Of a stretch of 53,028 bases of DNA, positions 39,602 through 48,214 are shown piece by piece. The position numbers were made by a program, and so were the translations under genes. The stretch comes from Actinomycetota bacterium (lineage in GTDB: Bacteria; Actinomycetota; Acidimicrobiia; Acidimicrobiales; Ilumatobacteraceae), in contig VFZD01000003.1 in assembly GCA_016871295.1 (NCBI GenBank), forward strand, positions 1-53,028, given 5' to 3'. Within the stretch, counting starts at the first letter, position 1. Each line of letters begins with the position of its first letter. The notes beneath the pieces are model-generated. The model was not told the DNA's origin. It made no database searches and was given only the letters and a program-made list of their open reading frames with translations.

Positions 39602-40710
39602 GACAACGCCGCCATGTAGCAATCGAACAAATCTTGGCCCGAGGCGGCGATCGAAAAATTTCGCGCCCGCTCTTTGCCCGCCGTGACCAATGAATTTCTC
39701 TTCGACTCGACGACCGTCAGCGCGTCGGCCCACTTCTCTATTTGCAGGGGCAACACGAGACCGGCGTCGCCCACGACCTCGGGCAGAGCTGCGCAATCGC
39801 TGGCGATCACCGGCGTTCCGATCTGCATCGCCTCGATCACCGGCGCTCCGAACCCTTCGTACAAACTCGGAAACACCAATGCCCGCGAGATGCGCAACAA
39901 ACCGTCGCGATCGTCGTCTGAAACGCGACCAAGGCGAATCACGCGGTCGTCCAAATTCAAACGACGCACCTCGCGCATGAACGCGTCTTCGCCCCTGCCC
40001 TTGCCGCCCGCGCAAACCAAAACAAGATTTTTGTCGGTCCAATATCGAGTCATCAGTTGCAGCAAGAACTTGTGGTTCTTGTGCGGATGCGTGACCGCGG
40101 GCAAAAAAATCAGATCCCGGTTTTCGAGACGCAATCGTCGCCTCAACTCGCCCTCGCTCGTGGCCGACCGCACCAAATCGGCGCCGATGCCGTGGCGCAC
40201 GACCCGCACGCGCGCGCCGTCGAGGCCGAACTTTTCGATCACCCGACTGCGCACATACTGGCTGGGTGTGGTGACAAGCGTGGCTCGCCGCAATGAGCGG
40301 GGCACGATCTTGCTCAGATACGCGAGACGGAGCCGACTGAAGTTTTCTGGAAACGACAGATACTGCACATCGTGAACCGTCAGCACGGTCCTTTTGCCCG
40401 CGAATCGCGGCATCGTGCCGCCTCCGTGATGCACCAGATCAAATTTTCTGGTCTTCAACGCGACCCAGGTTTGCTCGAGGATGATGCGCAACAGTCGACC
40501 CCGACCAGCACCCTTGACTTCGACATAATCGAACAATTCTGCGAGTTGCGGATGATCGGCGCCGAACCCCGACTGCACGAACAAAGTGACATCAAGTTTT
40601 TCGCCGGCGCACTCGCTCAAACCCGTTAGTTGGCGCAGCAAATATTCTTGCGACCCGCCGACCTGACCCGCGCGCAACCACGTCAGGTTCACCGCCACGC
40701 GCAATGTCAT
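39598..40710 (-). CDS. Family 4 glycosyltransferase
   Basis: A 370-residue GT-B glycosyltransferase. Landmarks are the N-terminal WLRAGQVGGSQEYLLRQL, TVHDVQYLSFPENFS in the acceptor domain and SLYEGFGAPVIEAMQIGTPV with the EX7E pattern in the donor domain. This type resembles mannosyl- or rhamnosyl-transferases. It is coupled at both ends by ATGA overlaps (to 40707 and 39601), so the three GT4 genes form one translational unit. Confidence 0.88.
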   Translation of the reverse strand: MTLRVAVNLTWLRAGQVGGSQEYLLRQLTGLSECAGEKLDVTLFVQSGFGADHPQLAELFDYVEVKGAGRGRLLRIILEQTWVALKTRKFDLVHHGGGTMPRFAGKRTVLTVHDVQYLSFPENFSRLRLAYLSKIVPRSLRRATLVTTPSQYVRSRVIEKFGLDGARVRVVRHGIGADLVRSATSEGELRRRLRLENRDLIFLPAVTHPHKNHKFLLQLMTRYWTDKNLVLVCAGGKGRGEDAFMREVRRLNLDDRVIRLGRVSDDDRDGLLRISRALVFPSLYEGFGAPVIEAMQIGTPVIASDCAALPEVVGDAGLVLPLQIEKWADALTVVESKRNSLVTAGKERARNFSIAASGQDLFDCYMAALS

Positions 40711-41795
40711 GACACGACCTGCCCATAGACCTCGGCGGTTTTTTGCGCTGTTGCCTGCCATGTCATCTCGGCGGCGCGTTGCAAACCTGAACGCGACAAC
40801 TCCGGCCTTCTTTTGATCGCCTCGAGCACCGCGTGGGCGATGTTCTCGGCGTTCAACGGGTCGACGAGCACGGCCGCCCCGCCGGCGACCTCTTCGGTCG
40901 ACGACCCGCGGCTGGTCACCACGGGTGTGCCAAAACTCATCGCCTCGAGAATTGGCAGACCGAAACCCTCCATCAGCGACGGATAACACAAGACTTCGGC
41001 GAATCGATACAGCGCCCCGAGATCGCCCGGTTGCACGAAACCGGTGAAATGCACTCTCGACTTGATCTCGTCGCCCAGCGAACTCGAGTCCGGAATTTCA
41101 CCCCATCCTCCCGCACCCACGACCACGAGATCGGGCGCGTCGTCGCCCATGATTTTCAACGCCTCGAGCAATCGCCCGAGGTTTTTTCGGGGTTCGAGCG
41201 TGCCGACGAACAGCAGATATTCATCGGGCAACGAATAGCGACCGGCGATTTGCTCGCGGGTGCTCGTCACGAGCGCCGCCCCGACCCCAAGCGGCACGTG
41301 TCGCAGACGATCCGACGAGAATCCAAAATCCTGGCAGTCGTTGAGCGTCGCCAACGACGAGCACAGCAGAACTTCCGCGCGCTCGAGCAAGATGTTCAGG
41401 CTGCGACGAAAAACGGAGTTTCCCCTGCGGCTGAAGAACTGCGGATACTTCAAGAACGCCAGGTCGTGCACCGTGGCGACCATCTTGGCTTTGGACGCGA
41501 ACGGAATGATCGTCGTGCAATGCACCAAGTCGACGCGACCGGTGGCCGACTCGACGCGCGGAACATTGAGACGCATCGACGCCTCGTACAAAAGCGCGCC
41601 CGCAAGGGGCAGCTGTCGAACATTGATCGGTGGTCGAAATGCGCCCTGCGGTTCGCCGCGATGACGACCCGAGAAACCCACCAGTTCGATGTCGCGGCGC
41701 AGACCGGGCAGCACGCGGGCCACCTCAACGGCCGCCGTGGCGGTGCCTCCGGGAACCCGATGCCAGCACTGTTCCAACGAATAGCCCACACGCAT
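40707..41795 (-). CDS. Family 4 glycosyltransferase
   Basis: A 362-residue GT-B glycosyltransferase and the first gene of the minus-strand glycan operon running to 35674. Motifs are HRVPGGTATAAVEVARVL, TVHDLAFLKYPQFFS, FVGTLEPRKNLGRLLEA and PSLMEGFGLPILEAMSFGTP (EX7E). The N-terminal part and the internal LEPRKN segment suggest mannosyl- or rhamnosyl-transferase relatives. The start is ATG 41795, 6 bases after AGAATA; GTG 41798 just before it is the alternative. Confidence 0.87.
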   Translation of the reverse strand: MRVGYSLEQCWHRVPGGTATAAVEVARVLPGLRRDIELVGFSGRHRGEPQGAFRPPINVRQLPLAGALLYEASMRLNVPRVESATGRVDLVHCTTIIPFASKAKMVATVHDLAFLKYPQFFSRRGNSVFRRSLNILLERAEVLLCSSLATLNDCQDFGFSSDRLRHVPLGVGAALVTSTREQIAGRYSLPDEYLLFVGTLEPRKNLGRLLEALKIMGDDAPDLVVVGAGGWGEIPDSSSLGDEIKSRVHFTGFVQPGDLGALYRFAEVLCYPSLMEGFGLPILEAMSFGTPVVTSRGSSTEEVAGGAAVLVDPLNAENIAHAVLEAIKRRPELSRSGLQRAAEMTWQATAQKTAEVYGQVVS

Positions 41796-41868
41796 CACGT
41801 CTATTCTGCCTGAAAAAAACGCGGCCCTATCTCATCGCGATCTGGGTCGTACGATATAGGCGGCAGGC

Positions 41869-41880
41869 ATGAGTTCATGA
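41869..41880 (+). other. Possible three-codon upstream ORF overlapping fcl
   Basis: ATGAGTTCATGA encodes Met-Ser-Ser-stop, and its TGA overlaps the fcl ATG as ATGA. A box TATAGG lies 8 bases before it, so it could be the leaderless start that loads ribosomes for fcl. It may be chance. Confidence 0.3.
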
Positions 41881-42854
41881 ACCAAAAAATTTCGTCGACA
41901 AAGTTTTGGCAGGGTCGAACCGTGTTGATAACCGGTGGCAGCGGTTTTCTCGGACGCAACGTCGTCGGGGCGTTCAACTCGACGGGCGCCGAAGTCGTCG
42001 CACCGACGCACAAGCAAGCCGACCTCACCCAGCCCGGTGTCGCGCTCGCGCTGTTCAAAAAACACAAACCGTCGCATGTCGTTCACTTGGCCGCGCGCGT
42101 CGGTGGCATCGGCTACAACCAGGTCGCACCGGCGCCGCTCTACTTCGACAACTTGATGATGGGCACGCACACGATCGAAGCGGCCCGTCAGGCGAAAGTC
42201 GAAAAAACAATTCTCCTCGGCACGGTCTGCAGTTATCCGAAGTTCACCCCGGTGCCGTTTCGCGAAGAATCGATCTGGGACGGCTACCCCGAGGAGACCA
42301 ACGCCCCTTACGGCATCGCCAAAAAAGCGCTGCTGGTGCATGCCCAGGTCAACGCCGCGCAATACGGGCAAAAGTTCGCGTTCCTGATTCCGACGAACCT
42401 CTTTGGTCCGGGCGACAAGTTTCATCCCGACGTCTCTCATGTGATTCCGGCGCTGATCAAAAAATGTGTCGAAGCCAAAGAGCAGGGCCACGACAAGATC
42501 GCCGTTTGGGGCACGGGATCGGCCAGTCGCGATTATCTGTATGTCAAAGATGCGGCCCGGGCGATCTTGTTGGCGAGCGAACTGCACGACTCGACCGAAC
42601 CCTTGAACTTGGGCAACAACCGAGAGATCACGATTCGCGAAACCGCCGAGACGATCGCCCGCATCGTCGGTTTCGACGGTGAACTGGTTTGGGATGCGTC
42701 GCGACCCGACGGCCAACCACGCCGACGCGTCGATGCATCGAGGGCCGAGCGCGAACTGGGTTGGCACGCGACCACCGAATTCGAAAATGGTCTGCGAGAA
42801 ACCGTCGATTGGTTTCTCGCCAATCGCACCGAGGCGACCAAACTTCCCGAATAA
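41877..42854 (+). CDS. fcl: GDP-L-fucose synthase
   Basis: A 325-residue extended SDR (WcaG/Fcl) that epimerises and reduces GDP-4-keto-6-deoxymannose to GDP-L-fucose with NADPH. The nucleotide motif is LITGGSGFLGRNVV, the substrate segments are ARVGGIGYN and LLGTVCSYPK, and the catalytic Tyr-x-x-x-Lys is in NAPYGIAKKALL. The C-terminal part GTGSASRDYLYVKDAARA is intact. It is encoded 82 bases from the divergent GT4 operon and completes the GDP-fucose route with gmd. Confidence 0.93.
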   Translation: MNQKISSTKFWQGRTVLITGGSGFLGRNVVGAFNSTGAEVVAPTHKQADLTQPGVALALFKKHKPSHVVHLAARVGGIGYNQVAPAPLYFDNLMMGTHTIEAARQAKVEKTILLGTVCSYPKFTPVPFREESIWDGYPEETNAPYGIAKKALLVHAQVNAAQYGQKFAFLIPTNLFGPGDKFHPDVSHVIPALIKKCVEAKEQGHDKIAVWGTGSASRDYLYVKDAARAILLASELHDSTEPLNLGNNREITIRETAETIARIVGFDGELVWDASRPDGQPRRRVDASRAERELGWHATTEFENGLRETVDWFLANRTEATKLPE

Positions 42855-42858
42855 AACC

Positions 42859-43410
42859 GTGGCGAAAAGTCGGATACCGGTCACCAATGCGGTGGTCTCG
42901 ACCAACGTCGGCTTGTTCATTTGGATGAACCTGGCCGGCTTCGATCGCACCTCGATTCATTTCGTGATCTCTCGCCAATTCTTGGACCAAGGCGAGTGGT
43001 ATCGGCTGATCAGTTGCGGGTTCGTGCACTTCGGCGTCGTTCATGTGGCGATGAACATGTTGTTGGCTTTTCAACTCGGTCAGATGCTCGAGCTCGAATC
43101 GGGTTCGGTGCGCTTGTTTCTGCTTTATTTTTTTTCGCTACTGGGCGGATCGATCGGTGCCGTTCTGGTCAGCCCCGAGGCGATCACCGGCGGCGCTTCT
43201 GGCGCCGTTTTTGGTTTGATGGCCGCCGCAGTCATCGGTTTTCGTCGCCAGGGGGGCAACCCGATGCGCAGCGGTATCGGTTTGACTTTCGTGATCAATC
43301 TTTTGTTGACGCTGGCGATACCCGGTATTTCGATCGGCGGGCATTTCGGTGGCGCGATCGTCGGCGCGCTGGGTGGCCTGCTGCTGTATCGCGCAACACC
43401 CTTTTCTTAG
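42859..43410 (+). CDS. Rhomboid-family intramembrane serine protease
   Basis: A 183-residue protein with about six helices. The catalytic serine is Ser114 in GGASGAVFG and the catalytic histidine is His162 in GGHFGGAIVG; the early helix-2 motif HVAMNM is also present. It would cleave single-pass membrane proteins. The GTG at 42859 is 4 bases after the fcl stop, so it is co-transcribed with fcl, though no substrate link is evident. Confidence 0.88.
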   Translation: MAKSRIPVTNAVVSTNVGLFIWMNLAGFDRTSIHFVISRQFLDQGEWYRLISCGFVHFGVVHVAMNMLLAFQLGQMLELESGSVRLFLLYFFSLLGGSIGAVLVSPEAITGGASGAVFGLMAAAVIGFRRQGGNPMRSGIGLTFVINLLLTLAIPGISIGGHFGGAIVGALGGLLLYRATPFS

Positions 43411-43440
43411 ATTGCTCGGCAACTCCGAAGAAAGGGTCTG

Positions 43441-43839
43441 ATGCTCTCAACACTCGCACCTATCGTCGACATACCCCGGGCCCGGGTCGACCCGATCAAC
43501 ACGCTCACCGAGAAACTCGGCGTCTTCGCGCTGGCGCTTTGTCGCCCGTTGCGCGACGAGACGATCGCCCTGTGTCTCGACCACGACCAACACGGGGTGG
43601 GCTTGTTCGCCTTCACCTCCTCCAAACCGTTGACCGAACTCATCGACCGAATCATCGGTGCGGCGATCGACGTCGAGGCGACCGCGGCGATCTCGTTGCT
43701 AAGTTCACGCAGCGGTCGTGGGCGGGAAAACCGCGACGTCTCGCAGTTTTCCATGGCAAAAAATCGGTGTGCCGACGCCGGCTTGTGGCTTGATGAGTGG
43801 CTGTTGGTCGCCGCAGGCGACGTGTTCAAACTCGGCTAA
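43441..43839 (+). CDS. Hypothetical protein
   Basis: A 132-residue protein with no family I recognise and no membrane helix. The start ATG 43441 is preceded by GAAAGG at good distance. It follows the rhomboid gene after 30 bases and its TAA overlaps the convergent FmdB-type gene's TAG. Its composition is normal for the window, which supports a real gene. The function is unknown. Confidence 0.6.
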   Translation: MLSTLAPIVDIPRARVDPINTLTEKLGVFALALCRPLRDETIALCLDHDQHGVGLFAFTSSKPLTELIDRIIGAAIDVEATAAISLLSSRSGRGRENRDVSQFSMAKNRCADAGLWLDEWLLVAAGDVFKLG

Positions 43840-44072
43840 CTATGACAGCCGCAACCTGAACCGCACCCGCCCATTTTTGGCGTCAGTGCCGAGGGTGCGG
43901 ATGCCGAAGGTGCAGGCGCCGAATCGCCACCCACAGAGGCAAACACCGAAAGCAGACGAACCGCGTTGTTGTGGCCCTGCGGGCAAACCGCGGGCTCGTT
44001 CGCCTGGGCCATCGATCGACGCTCTTCGAAGACTTGTTCGCACTCGCGGCATCGAAACTCGTAGGTCGGCAC
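43836..44072 (-). CDS. FmdB-type zinc-ribbon protein
   Basis: A 78-residue protein with the family start MPTYEFRCRECEQVFEE and CPQGH as the second half of a CxxC zinc ribbon, followed by an Ala/Pro/Ser linker and a Cys-rich end (GGCGSGCGCHS). The family is often called a regulatory protein after FmdB of methylotrophs, but its role is not known. The Cys-rich tail could bind metal. Confidence 0.85.
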   Translation of the reverse strand: MPTYEFRCRECEQVFEERRSMAQANEPAVCPQGHNNAVRLLSVFASVGGDSAPAPSASAPSALTPKMGGCGSGCGCHS

Positions 44073-44102
44073 GACTGCATTCTACATAGCCATCGCCAAC
44101 TA

Positions 44103-44108
44103 TAGAGT
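44103..44108 (+). promoter_or_regulatory. -10 box for DUF3039 gene
   Basis: TAGAGT, then 5 bases, then GTG 44114. A leaderless-type promoter, probably serving DUF3039 and the LysE-type gene. Confidence 0.45.
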
Positions 44109-44113
44109 TGAGT

Positions 44114-44419
44114 GTGCTTTCGGCGCAGATTAATTCGATCGAACCGATGCCGGGCACGACTTCGCTCGAGCAAGCCGAGCGCGACACACAGACCGGCAAG
44201 CCGCCGATGGCCCACATCGTAAAGACCGAAAAAAACGAGTCGGCGTCGGCCAAGGTGCTCGAGGCGCGTATCAACGGCACGCCGCTCGAGGCGCTGTGCG
44301 GCCACAAGTGGGTGCCGTCTCGCGACCCGCAAAAACTGCCGCTCTGCCAGGCGTGCAGAGAAATCTACGAAATGTATCGAGGGTTCAACGAAGGACTCAA
44401 CGAACTGCCGGACGAATAA
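44114..44419 (+). CDS. DUF3039 family zinc-ribbon-like protein
   Basis: A 101-residue actinobacterial protein. The conserved C-terminal half reads GTPLEALCGHKWVPSRDPQK then LPLCQACREIYEMYR; Cys, His, Cys and Cys form a probable zinc site. The function is not known. GTG 44114 is chosen for its spacing to TAGAGT; TTG 44108 lies within that box. Confidence 0.85.
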   Translation: MLSAQINSIEPMPGTTSLEQAERDTQTGKPPMAHIVKTEKNESASAKVLEARINGTPLEALCGHKWVPSRDPQKLPLCQACREIYEMYRGFNEGLNELPDE

Positions 44420-44425
44420 CTTTCG

Positions 44426-45076
44426 ATGCCCGAATTCTCCGCGCTCTCATCGTTCTTGATCGCCTCGTTCGCGTTGCTCGTGATTCCCGGCCCGGCGGTG
44501 ATCTTCATTCTCAATCGCAGCGTCGCCGACGGTCGAACCATCGGTTTGAGCGCGGTGGCTGGCATCGAGTCGGGCACGCTGATGCACGTCTTGGCCGCCA
44601 CCGTGGGTCTCTCGGCGGTGTTGGCCACCTCGGAGAAGGCATTCAACGCCGTCAAATATTTGGGCGCGTTCTATCTCATCTTCGTCGGGTTGCGCACACT
44701 GTCGCGCCGCCCCGCGGCGATCGACACGGCGACTGATTCGGCGGCCGGCTCACGCGGCGGTTCGATCACAAGCGGTCGCGCTTTCAGGCAGGGTTTCATC
44801 ATCAACACGCTGAACCCCAAAGTCGCGCTTTTTTTCTTGTCCTTTTTGCCGCAGTTCATCGACCCGGAAAAGTCGTCGAATGCCCTGCAGTCTTTGACCC
44901 TCGGTCTGATTTTTGTGGCCTGCGGGTTTCTTACCGACAGCATTTACGCGCTCGTGGCGAGTTCGTTGCGAGATTCGCTGCTCAAAGGCAGGGCGTTGCC
45001 GTTCATTCAACGGTTCGTGGCCGGCGCCGTGTTCGTGTTGCTGGGTGTCTTGGCCGCTTCAGCGAAAGTTTCTTGA
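44426..45076 (+). CDS. LysE/RhtB-family amino-acid exporter
   Basis: A 216-residue inner-membrane protein with about six helices. The family signature LLVIPGPAVIFILNRSVADGR is near the N-terminus, followed by AGIESGTLMHVLAATVGLSAV and FRQGFIINTLNPKVALFFLSF. It likely exports an amino acid such as threonine or homoserine; the substrate is not readable. It starts 7 bases after DUF3039 and overlaps the convergent dnaE2 by 18 bases. Confidence 0.9.
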   Translation: MPEFSALSSFLIASFALLVIPGPAVIFILNRSVADGRTIGLSAVAGIESGTLMHVLAATVGLSAVLATSEKAFNAVKYLGAFYLIFVGLRTLSRRPAAIDTATDSAAGSRGGSITSGRAFRQGFIINTLNPKVALFFLSFLPQFIDPEKSSNALQSLTLGLIFVACGFLTDSIYALVASSLRDSLLKGRALPFIQRFVAGAVFVLLGVLAASAKVS

Positions 45077-48000
45077 ACCCGCGCCACGCGAATCTATTTT
45101 CAGTTCGCTCAGGTGTTCGGCGATGATGTTGATCACGCCTTGAGATGATTCGACTTTTCCGCGCACGACCAGAGCCGAGGCGTTGATTGCGGCGTGCCTG
45201 AACCGCCTGAAACAACCCCGTGAAACGACGATATTGATCAGGCCTGTTTCGTCTTCGAGGTTGAAAAATGTGACGCCCTTCGAAGTCGACGGGCGTTGAC
45301 GATGGGTGACCAGCCCCCCGACGAATATGCGCGAACCATTTTCGATTTTCGGCAGCTCGTCGGCGGTGACGACGCCCAACTCGCTGAGTTGGGCGCGCAC
45401 GAACCGAGTCGGGTGCCCGTCGATCGAAATGCCCATCGACCACAGATCGCAAATTGATTCTTCGATCGGCTGCATGCCGGGCAATTGGGGTGAGTCGCCG
45501 CCGGTGGTCACCCCGGCCAAACGATCGGGACGACTTTGGATCACCGCACCCGCCGACCACAACGCGTCCCGGCGAGACACCTCGAAGCATTGCGAATACG
45601 CCCCCGCGGTCGCCAACATCTCGATCTGCGCCAAACTGAGTCGCGGCACCCGACGAACCAGGTCTTCCATGCTCGAAAACGGTCGGGCTGTTTCGATCGC
45701 CTTGGCCAGATCGTCGCCGATGCCCCGCACGCCGGAGATGCCGAGACGCAGAGCCAGGCCACCCGTCGACTCGTTACATGGCTGCAAAGTTGCCGTGGCT
45801 TTCGAAGAGTTCAAATCCGGGCCCAGCACGACCACGCCGTGCCGACGCGCGTCTTGCACCAACGAGTGCGGCGACCAAAAACCCATCGGCTGAGAATTCA
45901 AAAGTGCCGCGTAGAACGCCGCGGGCTCGTGGTATTTGATCCATGAGGAGGCGTAGACGAGATAGGCGAAAGAAACCGAGTGGCTTTCGGGGAAACCGTA
46001 GTTGGCGAAGGCCCGCATCTTTTCGAAAATTTCGTCGGCCACCGCGCCGACGATTTGATTTCGGGCCATGCCGTCATAGAGCCGTTGGCGAAGCCGTTGC
46101 ATGCGCAACCGCGAGCGCTTCGAACCCATGGCTTGACGCAATTCGTCGGCCTGGTTGGCGGTGAAACCGGCCAGATCGATCGCCATTTGCATCAGTTGCT
46201 CCTGGAACAACGGCACGCCGAGGGTTTTGCCCAGACTGTTTTCAAGCAACGGATGCAGGTAGGTGACGGGTTCTTGCCCGTTGCGCCGACGAATATATGG
46301 GTGCACCGAGCCGCCCTGAATCGGCCCGGGTCGAATCAGGGCGACTTCGACCACGAGGTCGTAGAACCTTCGGGGCTTGAGTCGCGGCAGGGTCGCCATT
46401 TGTGCGCGCGACTCGATTTGAAAAATACCGACGGTGTCGGCGCGACACAACATCGCATAGACCTCGTCTTGTTGCGGAATCGTGGCCAGATCGATTTGTT
46501 TGCCGCGAAACTCGGCGATCAAATCGACCGCGTTGTGCAGGGCCGAGAGCATGCCAAGCCCCAGAAGATCGAACTTGACCAGACCAATGGCGGCGCAATC
46601 GTCCTTGTCCCATTGAAGAACGCTGCGATCTTGCATGCGACCCCACTCGATCGGGCAAACTTCGCTGACCGGACGATCGCAAATCACCATGCCCCCCGAA
46701 TGAATGCCCAGGTGCCGCGGGGCGTCGAGAACTTGTCGCGCGAGATCGACGACCTGGGTGGGTATCTCGTGCTGGGTGTTCTCGGGGTTCGACAGCGAAC
46801 CGTGCATTTCGACTTGTTTGCTCCAGGCGTCTTGCTGGCCGGGGGCGAAACCCAGGGCCCGAGCCATGTCGCGAACCGCCGAACGCGAACGATACGTGAT
46901 CACATTGGCCACTTGGGCGGCGTGATGCCGGTCGTAGCGATTGAACACGTATTGAATGACTTCTTCGCGCCGACCGCTCTCGATGTCGATGTCGATGTCG
47001 GGTGGCCCGTCGCGCTCTGCCGACAAAAATCGCTCGAACAACAGACCCAACGAAACGGCGTCGGCCTTGGTGATGTCCAGCGCGAAACACACCGCGCTGT
47101 TGGCCGCGCTTCCCCGCCCCTGACAAAAGATATTCGAGCGTTGGCAAAACTGGACGATGTCGAAGACGACCAAGAAGTAGCCGGCAAAACCAAGTTGCCC
47201 GATGATTTCTAGTTCGCGATCGATGGTTTTCCAGGCTCGAGAACGCAACGAAAGATCTTCGAGGTTGTCGACGGGTCGTGCGCCATATCTGCGCGCGGCG
47301 CCCTGCTCGACCAAGCGACGCAGATACGCAATCTCGTCGAGCCCATCGGGGCAATTGAACGGCGGAAGCTTCGGCGCCACGAGCGACAAGTCGAAGGCCG
47401 AAGACTCGGCGATCTCGACGGTCAACTCGACCACGCCCGGATAGCGGGCGAATCGGCGAAGTTGTTCTTTGCCGCTGCGAATGTATGCGCCCGGTGCGGG
47501 CGGCAACTGCGGATCGATCTCGTCGAGGCTGGCGCGTTGCCTGACGGCGGCCAACGCGACGGCGAGTCGATGTTCTCGCAACGACGCGTAGCTCACGTCG
47601 TTGGTGGCGACGCATCGCAGGCCGTGTCGCATCGCCAACTGCACGAGTGCGTCGTTGCGCGTCGAGTCGAGCGGATCACCGTGGTCGCAGAGTTCGACCA
47701 AGACCCGATCGCGACCGAACTCGGCGACCAGTTTGCCCAATCTGCGCGACGCGGCATCGGGCCCGTATCGCTCGAGGGCCTGATTGACCAAGCCCGTGCT
47801 CGCGCCCGTCAAAACCCAGCAGGTGTCGCCCACCGTTTCGGCGACTTTCGCCGTTTCAAAAACGGGTGCCGACTTCGAGCCCGCCAACTGACCGAGCGTG
47901 ATCGCTCGCGCCAGTCGCGAATAACCGGCGGGGCCGTCGGCGATCAGAACGATTTGGGCGTCATTGTCGACGACGCAACCCGACTCGGCGCGAACCGACT

Positions 48001-48214
48001 CGGCGCAACTCAACTCGACGCCGAACAAAGTCGGCAGATTGAACGAACGAGCCGCTTGGGCGAATTTGACGACACCGTAAAAGCCGTTGCGATCGGTGAT
48101 CGCCAACGCGCTCAGATTGTTGCGTACGGCAGATTCGACCAATTGCTCGGGGTGGGACGCCCCGTAGAGAAACGAGAAATTCGAGCGACAGTGCAGTTCG
48201 GCATAGTCACCCAT
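45059..48214 (-). CDS. dnaE2: Error-prone DNA polymerase III alpha subunit DnaE2
   Basis: A 1051-residue C-family polymerase for damage-induced translesion synthesis. The N-terminal PHP domain opens ELHCRSNFSFLYGASHPEQL, the palm carries the catalytic aspartates in PDIDIDIESGRREEVIQYV near residue 405, and a C-terminal OB domain (GLVTHRQRPSTSKGVTFFNL) follows. Its length and the PHP sequence fit DnaE2, not DnaE1. It acts with ImuA' and ImuB, encoded just upstream. The start is ATG 48214: a TACGAT -10 box ends 7 bases before it and a LexA operator abuts that box. An in-frame ATG inside the operator is rejected. SOS induction is strongly indicated. Confidence 0.95.
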   Translation of the reverse strand: MGDYAELHCRSNFSFLYGASHPEQLVESAVRNNLSALAITDRNGFYGVVKFAQAARSFNLPTLFGVELSCAESVRAESGCVVDNDAQIVLIADGPAGYSRLARAITLGQLAGSKSAPVFETAKVAETVGDTCWVLTGASTGLVNQALERYGPDAASRRLGKLVAEFGRDRVLVELCDHGDPLDSTRNDALVQLAMRHGLRCVATNDVSYASLREHRLAVALAAVRQRASLDEIDPQLPPAPGAYIRSGKEQLRRFARYPGVVELTVEIAESSAFDLSLVAPKLPPFNCPDGLDEIAYLRRLVEQGAARRYGARPVDNLEDLSLRSRAWKTIDRELEIIGQLGFAGYFLVVFDIVQFCQRSNIFCQGRGSAANSAVCFALDITKADAVSLGLLFERFLSAERDGPPDIDIDIESGRREEVIQYVFNRYDRHHAAQVANVITYRSRSAVRDMARALGFAPGQQDAWSKQVEMHGSLSNPENTQHEIPTQVVDLARQVLDAPRHLGIHSGGMVICDRPVSEVCPIEWGRMQDRSVLQWDKDDCAAIGLVKFDLLGLGMLSALHNAVDLIAEFRGKQIDLATIPQQDEVYAMLCRADTVGIFQIESRAQMATLPRLKPRRFYDLVVEVALIRPGPIQGGSVHPYIRRRNGQEPVTYLHPLLENSLGKTLGVPLFQEQLMQMAIDLAGFTANQADELRQAMGSKRSRLRMQRLRQRLYDGMARNQIVGAVADEIFEKMRAFANYGFPESHSVSFAYLVYASSWIKYHEPAAFYAALLNSQPMGFWSPHSLVQDARRHGVVVLGPDLNSSKATATLQPCNESTGGLALRLGISGVRGIGDDLAKAIETARPFSSMEDLVRRVPRLSLAQIEMLATAGAYSQCFEVSRRDALWSAGAVIQSRPDRLAGVTTGGDSPQLPGMQPIEESICDLWSMGISIDGHPTRFVRAQLSELGVVTADELPKIENGSRIFVGGLVTHRQRPSTSKGVTFFNLEDETGLINIVVSRGCFRRFRHAAINASALVVRGKVESSQGVINIIAEHLSELKIDSRGAGSRNFR

